Of a DNA stretch of 64,000 nucleotides, positions 8,506-19,414 are shown one piece after another. The notes under the pieces were generated by a model, which was given only the letters and a program-made list of their open reading frames with translations, searched no databases and was not told the DNA's origin. Origin of the DNA: Pseudomonas sp. ERMR1:02 (GTDB taxonomy: Bacteria > Pseudomonadota > Gammaproteobacteria > Pseudomonadales > Pseudomonadaceae); the NCBI RefSeq assembly GCF_002277815.1, contig NZ_NKJI01000005.1, forward strand, positions 310,001 through 374,000. The letters run 5' to 3'. The translations under genes were made by a program, and so were the position numbers. Positions within the stretch are counted from its first letter, which is position 1, and each line of letters opens with the position of its first letter.

Positions 8506-9294
8506 CTTCGGCGAGCTCCTTGATAAAGTAAGAATGCAAATAATCGTTGAGCTTGCGCGAGGCCTGAGGGGCCGGGCCCAGCGCGGCGAAGGCTTGTGGG
8601 TCTATATCGGCGCCGACACGGAAACTGAAATGCACGCGGCGTTTGGGGATCCGATACCAAGGCTCGGCCTTGGTCAATGTGGTTGGGCTGACCTTGATCA
8701 CAACCGGGGTGAGGATTTTCGCACCCCGCACGGCAATTGCCGCAGCCCCCCGATGAAAGGCCGGCGCCTGGCCTGGCTGGGTGCGGGTGCCTTCGGGAAA
8801 GATGATCAGGGTCTGGCCGTTTTTAAGGGCGTCGGCGGCAGTATCAAGCATGTCCATGCTGCCGTCGTTGCTGATGTATTCGGTACGGCGCAGGGGGTGC
8901 GGGTGAACGGGTTTTCCCAGAGGCTTTGCTTGACCACGCAGTTGGCATGGCGCACCAGGCCGATCAGGAACACCACGTCGATCAATGACGGGTGATTGGC
9001 AATAATCATCTGCCCTGGTCGGCCGAGTTTTTCCGCGCCCTGAATGTCGTAGGTCAGCACACCGGCGCGAGCCATGAATCGGACAAAAAACCAGAAGCAG
9101 CGACTGACGGTTTTCCGCGCGCGCAGCCGATGGGTTCTGGCATCACCTGGCAAGCAGTTCAGAAAAGGGAAAACCACCAGGCGCAGGCACAGCCCGCCCA
9201 GCCCGAACAGGGCGAAGCTTGCGGCGGTGGCTAGCAGGCGCCAGTAATAGGCGTCGCGGTTTTTTTCGGTCACAGGTTGCGTTGCCAGGTCCAT
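8483..9294 (-). CDS. 1-acyl-glycerol-3-phosphate-type acyltransferase (PlsC family), one frameshift
   Basis: The N-terminal frame from ATG 9294 contains an amphipathic/membrane segment and IIANHPSLIDVVFLIG (the H-x4-D catalytic motif), then runs out of frame after WENPFTRT. The rest follows in another frame with IIFPEGTRTQPG, the substrate-binding FPEGTR motif. Adding one G:C pair in the run of five G at 8893-8897 restores a 270-residue protein. In APE clusters this PlsC-like enzyme probably builds the lipid anchor. It overlaps the ketosynthase-like gene by 25 bases. Confidence 0.85.
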
Positions 9295-9995
9295 ACACGA
9301 TTTTTCCAGGCATGTTGGCAGGTTGTTTGCTGGCCTAGCAGCATAGGCAGCAGATTCAGCGCGTGCGGCCAGCGGGATTTGGACAACACATCCGCGGGGC
9401 TGTTCAGGGACAGCTGCCAGTCATTGCCGGGCATGATCAGCAGGCCGATTGCATAAGGGAATGGCACATCGTCGATCCAGGTCGAGTACGCCTCGGGTGG
9501 TTGTTCTTCGGTCACCACCAGCAATACCGCGGGAGCGCCTTCATTCAGCAGGGCCGCCGCCTCCAGCATGCCGTGTTCCAGACCATCACCAGCGGCGGCG
9601 AGGGCAGTCATTTCGCTGGTTTCGCCGCGCATGATCGACCACAGGCCAATGATCGCGTTATGGACCGACAGGCTGAACTGTGTCGGGGATAGCGGTTGTT
9701 CGGCGGCCAGATCGCTGAGAATGTCGAAGGTGCGCGGGGTTTCGCCGTGACGGGAAATAAAGACCAGCGGCAGGTCCGTGTGACTTTCGGCCAAAGGCCA
9801 GCCGACACTGAATGCCATCCTCGCCAGTCGGCTGAGGCGTCGGCGTTGCATGGCGGGCAGAAACGACACATCGGGAGCGGCATCGCTGAGCGGCAGCTCG
9901 ACCGGTTGCCGGCTCCAGGCCAGCCAATCGTCCACGCTTTCGAGGCCCGGGGCCCACGCGCGCCATTGGGCGATGTTGAAATTGATCACAGACAT
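9270..9995 (-). CDS. Beta-ketoacyl synthase-like (chain-length-factor type) protein, first APE gene in the window
   Basis: 241 residues from ATG 9995 (MSVINFNIAQWRAWAPG), preceded by GGGATGAA as a ribosome site; the longer frame to 10046 has no support. It resembles the short N-terminal ketosynthase-fold proteins of aryl-polyene clusters (FSLSVHNAIIGLWSI is the thiolase-fold motif, with His-Asn in place of a catalytic Cys). It lacks an active-site Cys, so it probably works as a partner or chain-length factor. It is the promoter-proximal gene of the minus-strand cluster; the intergenic region 9996-10351 probably holds the operon promoter. Confidence 0.75.
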   Translation of the reverse strand: MSVINFNIAQWRAWAPGLESVDDWLAWSRQPVELPLSDAAPDVSFLPAMQRRRLSRLARMAFSVGWPLAESHTDLPLVFISRHGETPRTFDILSDLAAEQPLSPTQFSLSVHNAIIGLWSIMRGETSEMTALAAAGDGLEHGMLEAAALLNEGAPAVLLVVTEEQPPEAYSTWIDDVPFPYAIGLLIMPGNDWQLSLNSPADVLSKSRWPHALNLLPMLLGQQTTCQHAWKNRVWTWQRNL

Positions 9996-10351
9996 TTCAT
10001 CCCGCCCCTGCGGGCTTCCTTGACGCGGTGAGTGGCAGATAACCACGACTCACTCTACGTGGCGCTTGGCGCCGAGTGGTGCGCATTATCCCGGTGCCGG
10101 GAACGCGTAGCAAATGCTGGTTACATTTTGCACAGTGAGATGGACCGCTTAGTTCGCGAAAACCGAACGTTTGACAATTATTCACATTGCTATAGGCCCG
10201 CCTGTCGGCTCCGGCGGAGGCCCATGGGCGAGTTTGCCGCTTTTTCAGCGGGGGATTGCTGATGACTGTGTAGTCCCTGTGCCAGCGAGGTAGCTAAGCA
10301 ATGCCGTGGACTACTACACTCGGTCATTCTTTGATACACGGAGGTTTTGAC
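9996..10351. other. Divergent intergenic region between the APE cluster and a ParA-like gene
   Basis: About 355 bases with no convincing gene; short frames here (for example 10032-10262) lack a ribosome site and family resemblance. It must contain promoters for both directions. A TTGACA hexamer lies near 10170 on the plus strand but has no well-spaced -10 partner, so no promoter is assigned. Confidence 0.5.
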
Positions 10352-11122
10352 ATGCGGCGCGTGGTGTTCAATCAGAAAGGTGGCGTGGGCAAATCCAGCA
10401 TTGCCTGCAATCTGGCGGCGGTCAGCGCCAGCGAGGGCTATCGCACCCTGTTGGTGGATCTCGATGCCCAGGCCAACTCCACTCAGTACCTGACGGGACT
10501 CACCGGCAATGACATCCCGATGGGTATTGCCGATTTCTTTAAGCAAACCCTCTCGTCCGGGCCTTTCGCCAAGAAAAGCCAGGTCGATATCTACGAAACC
10601 CCCTTCGAAAATCTTCACGTCATCACCGCCACGGCCGAGCTGGCGGATTTGCAGCCCAAGCTTGAGGCCAAGCATAAGATCAACAAACTGCGTAAGTTGC
10701 TCGAAGAGCTGGATGAAGATTACGACCGGATCTACCTCGATACACCGCCGGCGCTAAATTTCTATGCAATTTCGGCATTGATTGCCGCCGATCGCGTGCT
10801 CATCCCCTTCGACTGCGACAGTTTCTCGCGGCAAGCCCTCTACGGCGTGCTGGCGGAAATCGACGAATTGAAGGACGACCATAACGAGGGGCTGGAAGTC
10901 GAAGGTATTGTAGTCAACCAGTTCCAGGCCCGCGCCAGCCTGCCCCAGCAAATTCTCGACGAACTGATCGCCGAAGGCTTGCCGGTGCTGCCGGTATACC
11001 TGGGCAGCTCTGTACGCATGCGCGAATCGCACCAGGCCAACATACCGTTGATCCATCTCGACCCGCGACACAAGCTGACGCAACAGTTCGTCGAGTTGCA
11101 CAACCTGCTAGAAAACACCTAA
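10352..11122 (+). CDS. Orphan ParA-family ATPase
   Basis: 256 residues from ATG 10352, chosen because GGAGG-like ACGGAGG lies 7-10 bases upstream and the protein then opens with [16 protein letters not shown], the deviant Walker A motif with signature and P-loop lysines. [15 protein letters not shown] and [10 protein letters not shown] are the Walker A' and B regions. ParA proteins form ATP-dependent dimers that position DNA or protein cargo. No ParB, parS or chemotaxis partner lies nearby and it is divergent from the APE cluster, so the cargo is unknown. Confidence 0.88.
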   Translation: MRRVVFNQKGGVGKSSIACNLAAVSASEGYRTLLVDLDAQANSTQYLTGLTGNDIPMGIADFFKQTLSSGPFAKKSQVDIYETPFENLHVITATAELADLQPKLEAKHKINKLRKLLEELDEDYDRIYLDTPPALNFYAISALIAADRVLIPFDCDSFSRQALYGVLAEIDELKDDHNEGLEVEGIVVNQFQARASLPQQILDELIAEGLPVLPVYLGSSVRMRESHQANIPLIHLDPRHKLTQQFVELHNLLENT

Positions 11123-11128
11123 TAGCCC

Positions 11129-11219
11129 CTGTTGGAGCGAGGCTTGTCCGCGAAGGCGATCTATCGATCAACAATTTCGGTAAATGTGGCCTCTTCGCGG
11201 GCAAGCCTCGCTCCTACAG
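11129..11219. repeat. Palindromic intergenic repeat (GGAGCGAGGCTTG family)
   Basis: CTGTTGGAGCGAGGCTTGTC at the left is nearly complementary to GGCAAGCCTCGCTCCTACAG at the right, around a short loop. It lies between convergent genes (ParA-like and trxC) and could end transcription from both. Confidence 0.75.
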
Positions 11220-11244
11220 AATGGGGTTGTCTTCAGGGTCGCTA

Positions 11245-11678
11245 TCAAATCCCCTGACTACGCAACCAGCTCATCAACTGCGGCAACGGGAAAGCCCCGC
11301 TCTGGCGTGCAATTTCCCGGCCGTTCTTGAACAGAATCAGACTCGGAATCGACCGAATCCCCAATTGCGCCGACAACTGCTGATTCGCCTCGCTATCCAG
11401 CTTGGCCAGTCGACACTTGCCCGCCAATTGTCCGGCGGCCTGCTCGAACACCGGCGCAAACGACTTGCACGGCCCACACCAATCCGCCACACGTCTACCA
11501 ACAGCGGCAGATCGCCCTTGATCTGACTGGCGTAGTCGCTTTGCTTGAGTTCGAAGGGTTCGCTCAGCAGGACTTCTGACTTGCAGCGACCGCATTTGGG
11601 GTGGTCGTTCAGGCGCTCTTCGGGGATGCGGTTGAGGCCGTTGCAGGAAGGGCAGGGGATGAGGAGTGGGTCGGTCAT
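11245..11678 (-). CDS. trxC: Thioredoxin 2 (zinc-binding), one frameshift
   Basis: From ATG 11678 the protein has an N-terminal zinc ribbon (CPSCNGLNRIPEER and HPKCGRCKSE, four Cys), then the thioredoxin strand LPLLVDVW. The frame then breaks: adding one G in GTGTGGCGGATTGG (near 11488) gives VWADWCGPCK, the active-site WCGPC, and runs on to the stop at 11245 for 144 residues, the TrxC length. The second segment reads AQLGIRSIPSLILFKNG, with the cis-Pro loop. TrxC reduces disulfides in cytosolic proteins, often under oxidative stress. The break is best explained by a missing base. Confidence 0.88.
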
Positions 11679-11806
11679 GATGGTTATCCTGTTAGAAAGC
11701 CTATTCCTCCTAGTTGGAGACGTTTGCTCATATTTTCAATCGCGCGGTGGCCGGGGATAAAACTAGGCTGAGTCGTGCTGACCAAGACCGCTGGTCTACT
11801 GAAGAT

Positions 11807-11823
11807 TATCGCAACTTGCGATA
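11807..11823. promoter_or_regulatory. Palindromic operator candidate upstream of higBA
   Basis: TATCGCAACTTGCGATA is a perfect 17-base palindrome with a central C. A related imperfect copy, TAGCAAAATGCGATA, lies at about 11850-11864, just upstream of the toxin start. HigA-type antitoxins bind such repeats to repress their own promoter, so this is a likely autoregulatory operator. A TTGCGA / TAACTT hexamer pair with 17-base spacing overlaps it, but that assignment is weak. Confidence 0.6.
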
Positions 11824-11873
11824 TTTTTGATCTGTGATTAACTTCCAATAGCAAAATGCGATAAGGATGTTGC

Positions 11874-12170
11874 ATGCGAGTGTATTCCGAAAAGCGAATC
11901 TGGGACGCCAAGGAAAAGTGGCCACAGGCGGCCAGCGCACTGGATCAGTGGTATCGAATGTTAAAGCGCGTCAAGCCAAGTGATTTTGCGGCAATGAAAG
12001 CTTCCTTTCCCTCAACCGACAAGGTAGGGGAGTTTCACGTTTTCGATATTGGCGGTAACAAATTACGGCTAATCGCCTATGTTCGATATCAACATCAAAA
12101 AATCTACATCAAGCACGTGCTGGATCACCGCGAATATGACCGCGGTAAATGGAAGGAGGGAAGAACATGA
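11874..12170 (+). CDS. higB: HigB-family mRNA interferase toxin
   Basis: 98 residues (MRVYSEKRIWDAKEKWPQAA..., DIGGNKLRLIAYVRYQHQKIYIKHVLDHREYDRGKW), matching the small RelE-fold HigB toxins that cleave mRNA at the ribosome. The C-terminal strand with basic and His residues is the usual active-site region. Upstream AAGGAT is a ribosome site. The stop overlaps the antitoxin ATG as ATGA. Toxin-first order is typical of higBA. The pair sits between trxC and selO. Confidence 0.88.
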   Translation: MRVYSEKRIWDAKEKWPQAASALDQWYRMLKRVKPSDFAAMKASFPSTDKVGEFHVFDIGGNKLRLIAYVRYQHQKIYIKHVLDHREYDRGKWKEGRT

Positions 12171-12568
12171 GCGTTCTGATCAAAACCGCGGCCGAACACT
12201 GGGAGTTCGTATCGCCATTACTACGCAAACCCAAAAATGAAGACGACTATGACGCGCTGGTGCAGGCGCTCGACGAGTTACTCGAGATGACCGGAGTTGA
12301 CGAGTCGCATCCTCTGATGAGTCTGGTAGACATCATCGGCGACTGGATTGAGGAGTGGGACCACAAGCATCACCCTATGCCCGAAGCCACAGGTGCAGAA
12401 GTGCTTGGTTACATGATGCGCGAACATGGATTGACTCAAAGCGACCTGCCTGGTGTCGGTCCTCAGTCGGTCGTTTCCGAGATCCTGAGCGGAAAACGCC
12501 AGCTCAACCTGCGGCAGATCCGCTGGCTGGCCGAGCGATTCAATGTTCCGGTAGAGGTCTTTATCTGA
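12167..12568 (+). CDS. higA: HigA-type antitoxin with C-terminal helix-turn-helix
   Basis: 133 residues from ATG 12167, preferred over the ATG at 12149 because GGAGGG lies just before it and it overlaps the toxin stop. The first part is acidic and helical (toxin neutralising); the C-terminal part GYMMREHGLTQSDLPG then SVVSEILSGKRQLNLRQIRWLAERF is an Xre/HigA DNA-binding domain. It neutralises HigB and probably represses the operon through the palindrome at 11807-11823. Confidence 0.88.
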   Translation: MSVLIKTAAEHWEFVSPLLRKPKNEDDYDALVQALDELLEMTGVDESHPLMSLVDIIGDWIEEWDHKHHPMPEATGAEVLGYMMREHGLTQSDLPGVGPQSVVSEILSGKRQLNLRQIRWLAERFNVPVEVFI

Positions 12569-12574
12569 TCCGCC

Positions 12575-14086
<1,512 letters not shown>

Positions 14087-17000
14087 TTAGTCGAGTTTGG
14101 CGGCGGGCGGCTCTTGCGCCGGTTTGCTATCGACCCGCGGCACGATGGTTTTGGTTTCCGGCTCGATTGGCACCATCTTGTATTCCTGCCCATCGAGATT
14201 CTTGAGGTAGACCTCCATCTGCCGGAACGAGATGTTGATGTGCTGCTTCTTGAACTCGCGGTTGATGAAGCGGTTGACCTCATCGAGCACCGGGTTACGG
14301 TCGCCGAGATCGCGCACATGCATGCGCAACTCGTGGTCGAGGGTGCTTTCGCCGAAGTTCAGGAAGTACACGTGAGGTTCCGGATCTTTCAGGACGCGCG
14401 GGTTATCTCGGGCGGCCTTGAGCAGCAGTTCCTTCACCAGATCCAGATCCGAGCCGTAATCGACCCCAAGCTTGAGCGTCACCCGAGTGATGGTGTCGGT
14501 CAGCGACCAGTTGATCAGTTGTCCCGTAATGAACGTCTTGTTCGGGACGATGATGTCTTTACGGTCGAAGTCGGTAATGGTCGTGGCACGGATGCGGATC
14601 TTGCTGACGGTGCCCGACAGGTTGCCGATGGTGATGGTGTCGCCGATCCTCACCGGACGTTCGAACAGGATCATGATGCCGGAGATGAAGTTGGCGAATA
14701 TCTCCTGCATGCCAAAGCCCAGGCCCACCGACAGCGCCGCCACCAGCCATTGCAACTTGTCCCAGCTGACGCCGAGTGTCGACAGGGTCGAGACAAAACC
14801 GACCCCGGCAATCACGTAGGACAGCAGGGTGGTCGTGGCGTAGGCGCTGCCCTGGGCAAGATTGAGCTTCGACAGCACGAACACTTCCAGCAGACCCGGC
14901 AGGTTGCGCGCCAGGGCGAAGGTGATACCGATGATAATCAACGCGCCGAGCAGGTCGCCGATGCTGATCGGCACCATGCTCATGTTGGCGCCGGTGCCGC
15001 TGGTGTATTCGTACAGGGTAATGTTATCCAGATACGAGAACACCGATATCAGGTCGGCCCAGGCCCAGTACAGCAACGCCATGAAGCCACCGAGCAGTGC
15101 CAGGCGAATCAGGCGCAGGGACTGTTCGTTGACCTTCTCGATATCCAGGGTCGGTTCTTCGATCACCGCTTCGCCGTCGCCGGCCTCTCTCGCGGCCTGG
15201 CGTTTGGCCAACGCGCGCTGGTAGGCCAGGCGACGTGCCGCCACGCTGAGACCGCGCACGAAGGTGGCTTCGATTACCAGCCAGAACATCAGCAGGTACA
15301 GGGTGTTGATCAGCCGGTCGCTGAGTTTCAGCGCGGTGTAGTAGTAGCCGAAGCACACGGCGACGAACAGGGCCACCGGCAGGGCGGTGAACATGATGCC
15401 CACGGCCTTGCGGAACAGCGATGCGTTTTCGTGGGCCGGGCTGCTGACCAGCAGGCGGCTGAGCAGCAAGGTCATCAGGGCGTAGCAGATGAGTACCACG
15501 GGCATGCCCAGCACATCGTCGGCCAGTGCCGCCGGTTGCAGTTCGGCAACCGCCACCACGGCGACCAGCGCCATCACCACCATGCCGAGCCGGCGGACCC
15601 AGCCGCGAAGGAACTCGACCTGAGGCTTTTCCCAGCGGAAATGCAGTTCCGCGACGCCACCTGGCGCCAGGATCCGATAGGCGGTGTAGAACACCAGCCA
15701 GGCCTGGGCCATTTGCAGCAAGGCTGCACCCATGTTGGCGTTCTGCCCACGGGCGTCGATTTGCAGGGCCAGACCGCATAAGGCCAGGCCCAGCGACACC
15801 GGCATCGCCAGCAGAATGTTGATCAGAATCGCCTGCGGCGTGTGCAACTGACTGTCACGCTTGAAATGGCCGATGTCCTGGTGAACCTTGTTCAGTCGGG
15901 CATACAGATTCTTGCGGCGCCACAGCAGAGCACCAATCAACAGCGCCAGAGGCAGGAACAGCAGTGGTCGCTGGGTCAGGCCATCGGTCAGTTCACTGAG
16001 GCTCGAGGCCCATGGCAGGGTAGTCACCTGACGTTGCAGGCGCTCCGGCACAGCGCGCATCCACTCCACATCCAGCGGCTTGTTGCTGGGGATCCAGAAC
16101 ATCTGTTCATCGAGCGTCGCCCGCAGGCTTTGTGCGGTACTGAGCAGCTGCTTCTGGTTCAGTTGCAGGGTGATGGATTCGTTGAGCACGGCGCTCAGTT
16201 CGCGGTTCAGCCGCTCCAGCAGGTCAGCGCGGGTGGTGGCTAGCTCCAGCAGGCTCTTGCGCAGTTGCGGAGTGACTTGCTCGGGCGGTTGGCTCGACAG
16301 CAGGTTGTCGACGTAGGTGGCCGGGTTGCTGAGTAATTCCCGTTGCTGGCTGACTTCGAACTGATACAGGCGAATGTCGGCGATCTGGTCGGCCAGATCG
16401 CGGTCGACCCTGAGGCGCGGCAGGGCTTGTTTCTGTTTGTAGAGAATCTTCGAGAGCAGCAGGCTGCCCTTGAGTACGTTGATCTGCTCGTCCAGGGCCG
16501 AATCGCTCTGGGTCACGCTGTCCAGTTGTTGCTTGGTCTGCAGGTTCTGCTGGGTGACTTCGTTGAGGCGGTCAGTGCTTTTGAGCAGGTAGTCCGAAAG
16601 CTTCAGGTTAGCCGCGCTTTCGGTCGCCAACAGGCTGCTGCCACCGGCCTTCTGCGCTTCAATGGACTGTTGCGTCACCGTCTCTTGGGATTGAGCCAGG
16701 CGTTTCTGGTTGATCAGGTTTTGCAGCTCCTGGATTTCCTGATCCAGCCGGTCGGACTTTTCCGACAGCAAGTCATGCTGACTGTTGCCCAGATCTTGCA
16801 GCTGGGTATTGCCGGCCAGTTCTTGGCGCCGCAGCGGAATAACTGCATTCAGTGCAGCGAGCTCGGCGTTGAGCAGGTCGCGCTGCTCGGCGCTCAAAGT
16901 CTTGCCGCTGTCCCTGCCGGCCTTGAGGATATTGTTGATCTGCTGGATGCGCGTCTGGCTGGTGGAGATTTCCGCCTGGGCACGCTCCGGGCGGGTCTGG

Positions 17001-17437
17001 GCGGTAATGACCAGGCTGTTCGCATCGGCGAGGGCTTTTTGCAGATCGCTTTGCTGGGTGGCGCGCTCGGTGAGCATCTGCTCAAGCTGCTGAATCGACT
17101 CTTTGGTAAAGCGTTGCGCCACCGGCACCACACTGCTGGCCTTGAGGCGTGTCAGCTCACGCTGGTTCTCGATGGCCTGCTTGGGGGCCGTGACCAATTG
17201 CTGCTTGAGGTCGCTGAGTTTCTTCTCGTAATCACGCCGGTTGTTGAGCTGAGTCAGCGTGCTTTGCAGGACCGACTGCAGGGCCTTCTGATCCGCCTCC
17301 GGCAGCTTGCGGTCGGCGATCTTGTCCAGGCTTGCCTGCACGGTTTCGCGGGTGGGTGGTTCGGCAGCTTGCAGCGTGCCGACGGAGAGGCTCAGGCCCA
17401 AAAGGACCATGACGAAAAAGGTGCGCAGGCTTGACAT
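14087..17437 (-). CDS. Large mechanosensitive channel of the MscK/KefA type
   Basis: 1116 residues. A cleavable signal (MSSLRTFFVMVLLGLSLSVGTLQA) is followed by a long coiled-coil-rich periplasmic domain of about 450 residues, a row of membrane helices, then the MscS core: LSVGLGFGMQEIFANFISG (pore helix), PVRIGDTITIG, and IIVPNKTFITGQLINWS of the beta domain. These channels open on membrane tension to release solutes on osmotic downshift. The architecture is MscK/YjeP-like, matching the neighbour of selO in P. aeruginosa. The C-terminal tail (KPAQEPPAAKLD) is likely disordered. Confidence 0.92.
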   Translation of the reverse strand: MSSLRTFFVMVLLGLSLSVGTLQAAEPPTRETVQASLDKIADRKLPEADQKALQSVLQSTLTQLNNRRDYEKKLSDLKQQLVTAPKQAIENQRELTRLKASSVVPVAQRFTKESIQQLEQMLTERATQQSDLQKALADANSLVITAQTRPERAQAEISTSQTRIQQINNILKAGRDSGKTLSAEQRDLLNAELAALNAVIPLRRQELAGNTQLQDLGNSQHDLLSEKSDRLDQEIQELQNLINQKRLAQSQETVTQQSIEAQKAGGSSLLATESAANLKLSDYLLKSTDRLNEVTQQNLQTKQQLDSVTQSDSALDEQINVLKGSLLLSKILYKQKQALPRLRVDRDLADQIADIRLYQFEVSQQRELLSNPATYVDNLLSSQPPEQVTPQLRKSLLELATTRADLLERLNRELSAVLNESITLQLNQKQLLSTAQSLRATLDEQMFWIPSNKPLDVEWMRAVPERLQRQVTTLPWASSLSELTDGLTQRPLLFLPLALLIGALLWRRKNLYARLNKVHQDIGHFKRDSQLHTPQAILINILLAMPVSLGLALCGLALQIDARGQNANMGAALLQMAQAWLVFYTAYRILAPGGVAELHFRWEKPQVEFLRGWVRRLGMVVMALVAVVAVAELQPAALADDVLGMPVVLICYALMTLLLSRLLVSSPAHENASLFRKAVGIMFTALPVALFVAVCFGYYYTALKLSDRLINTLYLLMFWLVIEATFVRGLSVAARRLAYQRALAKRQAAREAGDGEAVIEEPTLDIEKVNEQSLRLIRLALLGGFMALLYWAWADLISVFSYLDNITLYEYTSGTGANMSMVPISIGDLLGALIIIGITFALARNLPGLLEVFVLSKLNLAQGSAYATTTLLSYVIAGVGFVSTLSTLGVSWDKLQWLVAALSVGLGFGMQEIFANFISGIMILFERPVRIGDTITIGNLSGTVSKIRIRATTITDFDRKDIIVPNKTFITGQLINWSLTDTITRVTLKLGVDYGSDLDLVKELLLKAARDNPRVLKDPEPHVYFLNFGESTLDHELRMHVRDLGDRNPVLDEVNRFINREFKKQHINISFRQMEVYLKNLDGQEYKMVPIEPETKTIVPRVDSKPAQEPPAAKLD

Positions 17438-17470
17438 AAAGACCGATCGAAACGAGATGAAAGATGGAGT

Positions 17471-19213
17471 TTAGAGGAAGAGTCCGGGACCCGGGCGACT
17501 TCCTTCGGGGAATCTGACGCCCACTTTGCCAATCTTGTTCCCGTCCATGACCGCGACGGTCCAGATGGTGCTGTTCCATTCCACTTGGTCGCCGACCACG
17601 GGTGCGCCCCCCACTTTGTGTGCAATGAAGTGCCCCAGGGACATGTGCGGGTCGATGTCTTCAACCTTCAACCCGTACAGGGCAGCAACCGCAGCCAGTT
17701 GGGCGTCTCCTTCGAGTACGAAGTCACCGAAGAAGCGCAAATCGAGGCCCCGTTGCGGTGCCTGGCTGAACAGTTTTCCGAGGGCCGCAAGATTGTGTTC
17801 ATGGCCGATTACGCAGAGCAAATCGTCGACTTCGAGCACCGTACTACCCGACGGATGGAGCAGTTGCTGGCCACGAAACAAGGCCGCGATACGAGTGCCT
17901 TCGGGCATTTTCAGTTCGCGAAGGTGAGAGCCGATGCACCATTTTTCGGCGCCGAGGCGATAAACGAACAGCTCCCATTCGCTGGTGACGTGAACTTCCA
18001 GGGCGGAACGAGAGATCGGCGCAGGCTCAGGTGGCACCGTCACCTTCAACAGTTTGGCGATCCACGGCAGGCTCGTGCCCTGCACCAGCAGCGACACCAG
18101 CACAATAAAGAAGGCGAGGTTGAAATAGAGCTGAGCATTGGGCAAACCCGCCATCAACGGGAACACCGCCAGAATGATCGGGACCGCACCGCGCAAGCCG
18201 ACCCAGGAAATGAACGCCTTCTCGCGCCCATGGAAGGCCTTGAACGGCAGCAGGCCTACCAGTACCGACAGCGGCCGGGCAAACAGAATCATCCACAGCG
18301 CCAGGCCCAGTGCCGGCAGTGCAATCGGCAGCAAGTCGTGGGGCGTGACCAGCAGCCCCAGCACCAGGAACATGCCGATCTGCGCCAGCCAGGCCATGCC
18401 GTCGAGCATGTGCAGGATACCGTGGCGGCTGCGCACCGGGCGGTTGCCGATCACCAAACCGCACAGGTACACCGCCAGGAAACCGCTGCCATGCAGGGCG
18501 TTGGTCAGGGCAAATACGACCAGACCGCCAGCGATGACCAGGATCGGGTAAAGGCCGGTGGCCAGGTTGATGCGGTTGACCAATTGCAGCATGAGCCAGC
18601 CACCGCCCAGGCCGACGACGGCACCGATGCCGAACTCGCGCAGCAAGTGGGTCAGCAGGCTCCAGTGAAGGCCGGTCTGGCCGCTGGCGAGCATGTCGAT
18701 CAGGGTCACGGTGAGGAACACCGCCATCGGATCGTTGCTGCCGGACTCAATCTCCAGGCTAGCGGTTACCCGTTCGTTCAGGCCTTTGCCACCGAGCAAC
18801 GAGAACACTGCCGCGGCGTCGGTGGAGCCGACGATGGCGCCGATCAGCAGGCCTTGAATCATGTTCAGGTTGAACAGCCAGGCCGCGGCCATGCCGGTCA
18901 GCCCGGTGGTAATTAGAACGCCGACCGTTGCCAGCGACAGCGCCGGCCATAACGCCACGCGGAAACTCGACACCCGGGTGCGCAAACCGCCGTCCAGCAG
19001 GATCACTGCCAGTGCCAGGTTGCCGACCAGGTAAGCGGTAGGGTAGTTGTCGAAAATAATTCCGCCGCCATCGACACCGGCGGCCATGCCGACTGCCAGG
19101 ATGATCACCAGAATCGGGATGCCGAGGCGGGAAGAAAGTGAGCTCACCAGAATGCTCGCACCTACCAGCAACGCGCCGATCAAGAAAAGGCTGTTGATGG
19201 TCGTCGCATTCAA
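17471..19213 (-). CDS. nhaP2: Potassium/proton antiporter, CPA1 NhaP2/CvrA type
   Basis: 580 residues if started at TTG 19213, chosen because GGAG lies 9 bases upstream and homologues begin at [19 protein letters not shown]. An ATG at 19306 would add 31 poorly conserved residues. About 12 helices ([36 protein letters not shown] with the ion-binding Asp, [15 protein letters not shown] with the conserved Asn-Asp) are followed by a TrkA-C domain and a CorC/HlyC-like domain ([17 protein letters not shown]). It exchanges K+ or Na+ for protons to control ion content and cell volume. It is followed by the mechanosensitive channel, another volume-control gene. Confidence 0.88.
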   Translation of the reverse strand: MNATTINSLFLIGALLVGASILVSSLSSRLGIPILVIILAVGMAAGVDGGGIIFDNYPTAYLVGNLALAVILLDGGLRTRVSSFRVALWPALSLATVGVLITTGLTGMAAAWLFNLNMIQGLLIGAIVGSTDAAAVFSLLGGKGLNERVTASLEIESGSNDPMAVFLTVTLIDMLASGQTGLHWSLLTHLLREFGIGAVVGLGGGWLMLQLVNRINLATGLYPILVIAGGLVVFALTNALHGSGFLAVYLCGLVIGNRPVRSRHGILHMLDGMAWLAQIGMFLVLGLLVTPHDLLPIALPALGLALWMILFARPLSVLVGLLPFKAFHGREKAFISWVGLRGAVPIILAVFPLMAGLPNAQLYFNLAFFIVLVSLLVQGTSLPWIAKLLKVTVPPEPAPISRSALEVHVTSEWELFVYRLGAEKWCIGSHLRELKMPEGTRIAALFRGQQLLHPSGSTVLEVDDLLCVIGHEHNLAALGKLFSQAPQRGLDLRFFGDFVLEGDAQLAAVAALYGLKVEDIDPHMSLGHFIAHKVGGAPVVGDQVEWNSTIWTVAVMDGNKIGKVGVRFPEGSRPGPGLFL

Positions 19214-19326
19214 AGGCAGTACTCCAAAAAGCTGAAAGGCGGGCACAAACTGACCATGCAGTCTGCGTGCCAGCGATTCTAACCTGTTGAAATGTGATGC
19301 TGTCAAAAAGCTTTTTGCGGATCAAA

Positions 19327-19398
19327 AGATCGCAGCCTGCGGCAGCTCCTACAGGAAAACGCGAATCCCTGTGTAGGAGCTGCCGCAGGCTGCGATCT
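19327..19398. repeat. Palindromic intergenic repeat (GATCGCAGCCTGCGGCAG family)
   Basis: GATCGCAGCCTGCGGCAGCTCCTACA is followed after about 20 bases by its exact reverse complement. The same family occurs at 39948-40015. It lies between the antiporter start and the chemoreceptor stop on the same strand and could terminate chemoreceptor transcription. Confidence 0.82.
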
Positions 19399-19414
19399 TG
19401 TCGTCGTCACTCGG

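Noticed and set aside
10032..10262. 76-residue frame in the APE-parA spacer
   Set aside because: No ribosome site, no family match, overlaps a likely promoter region.
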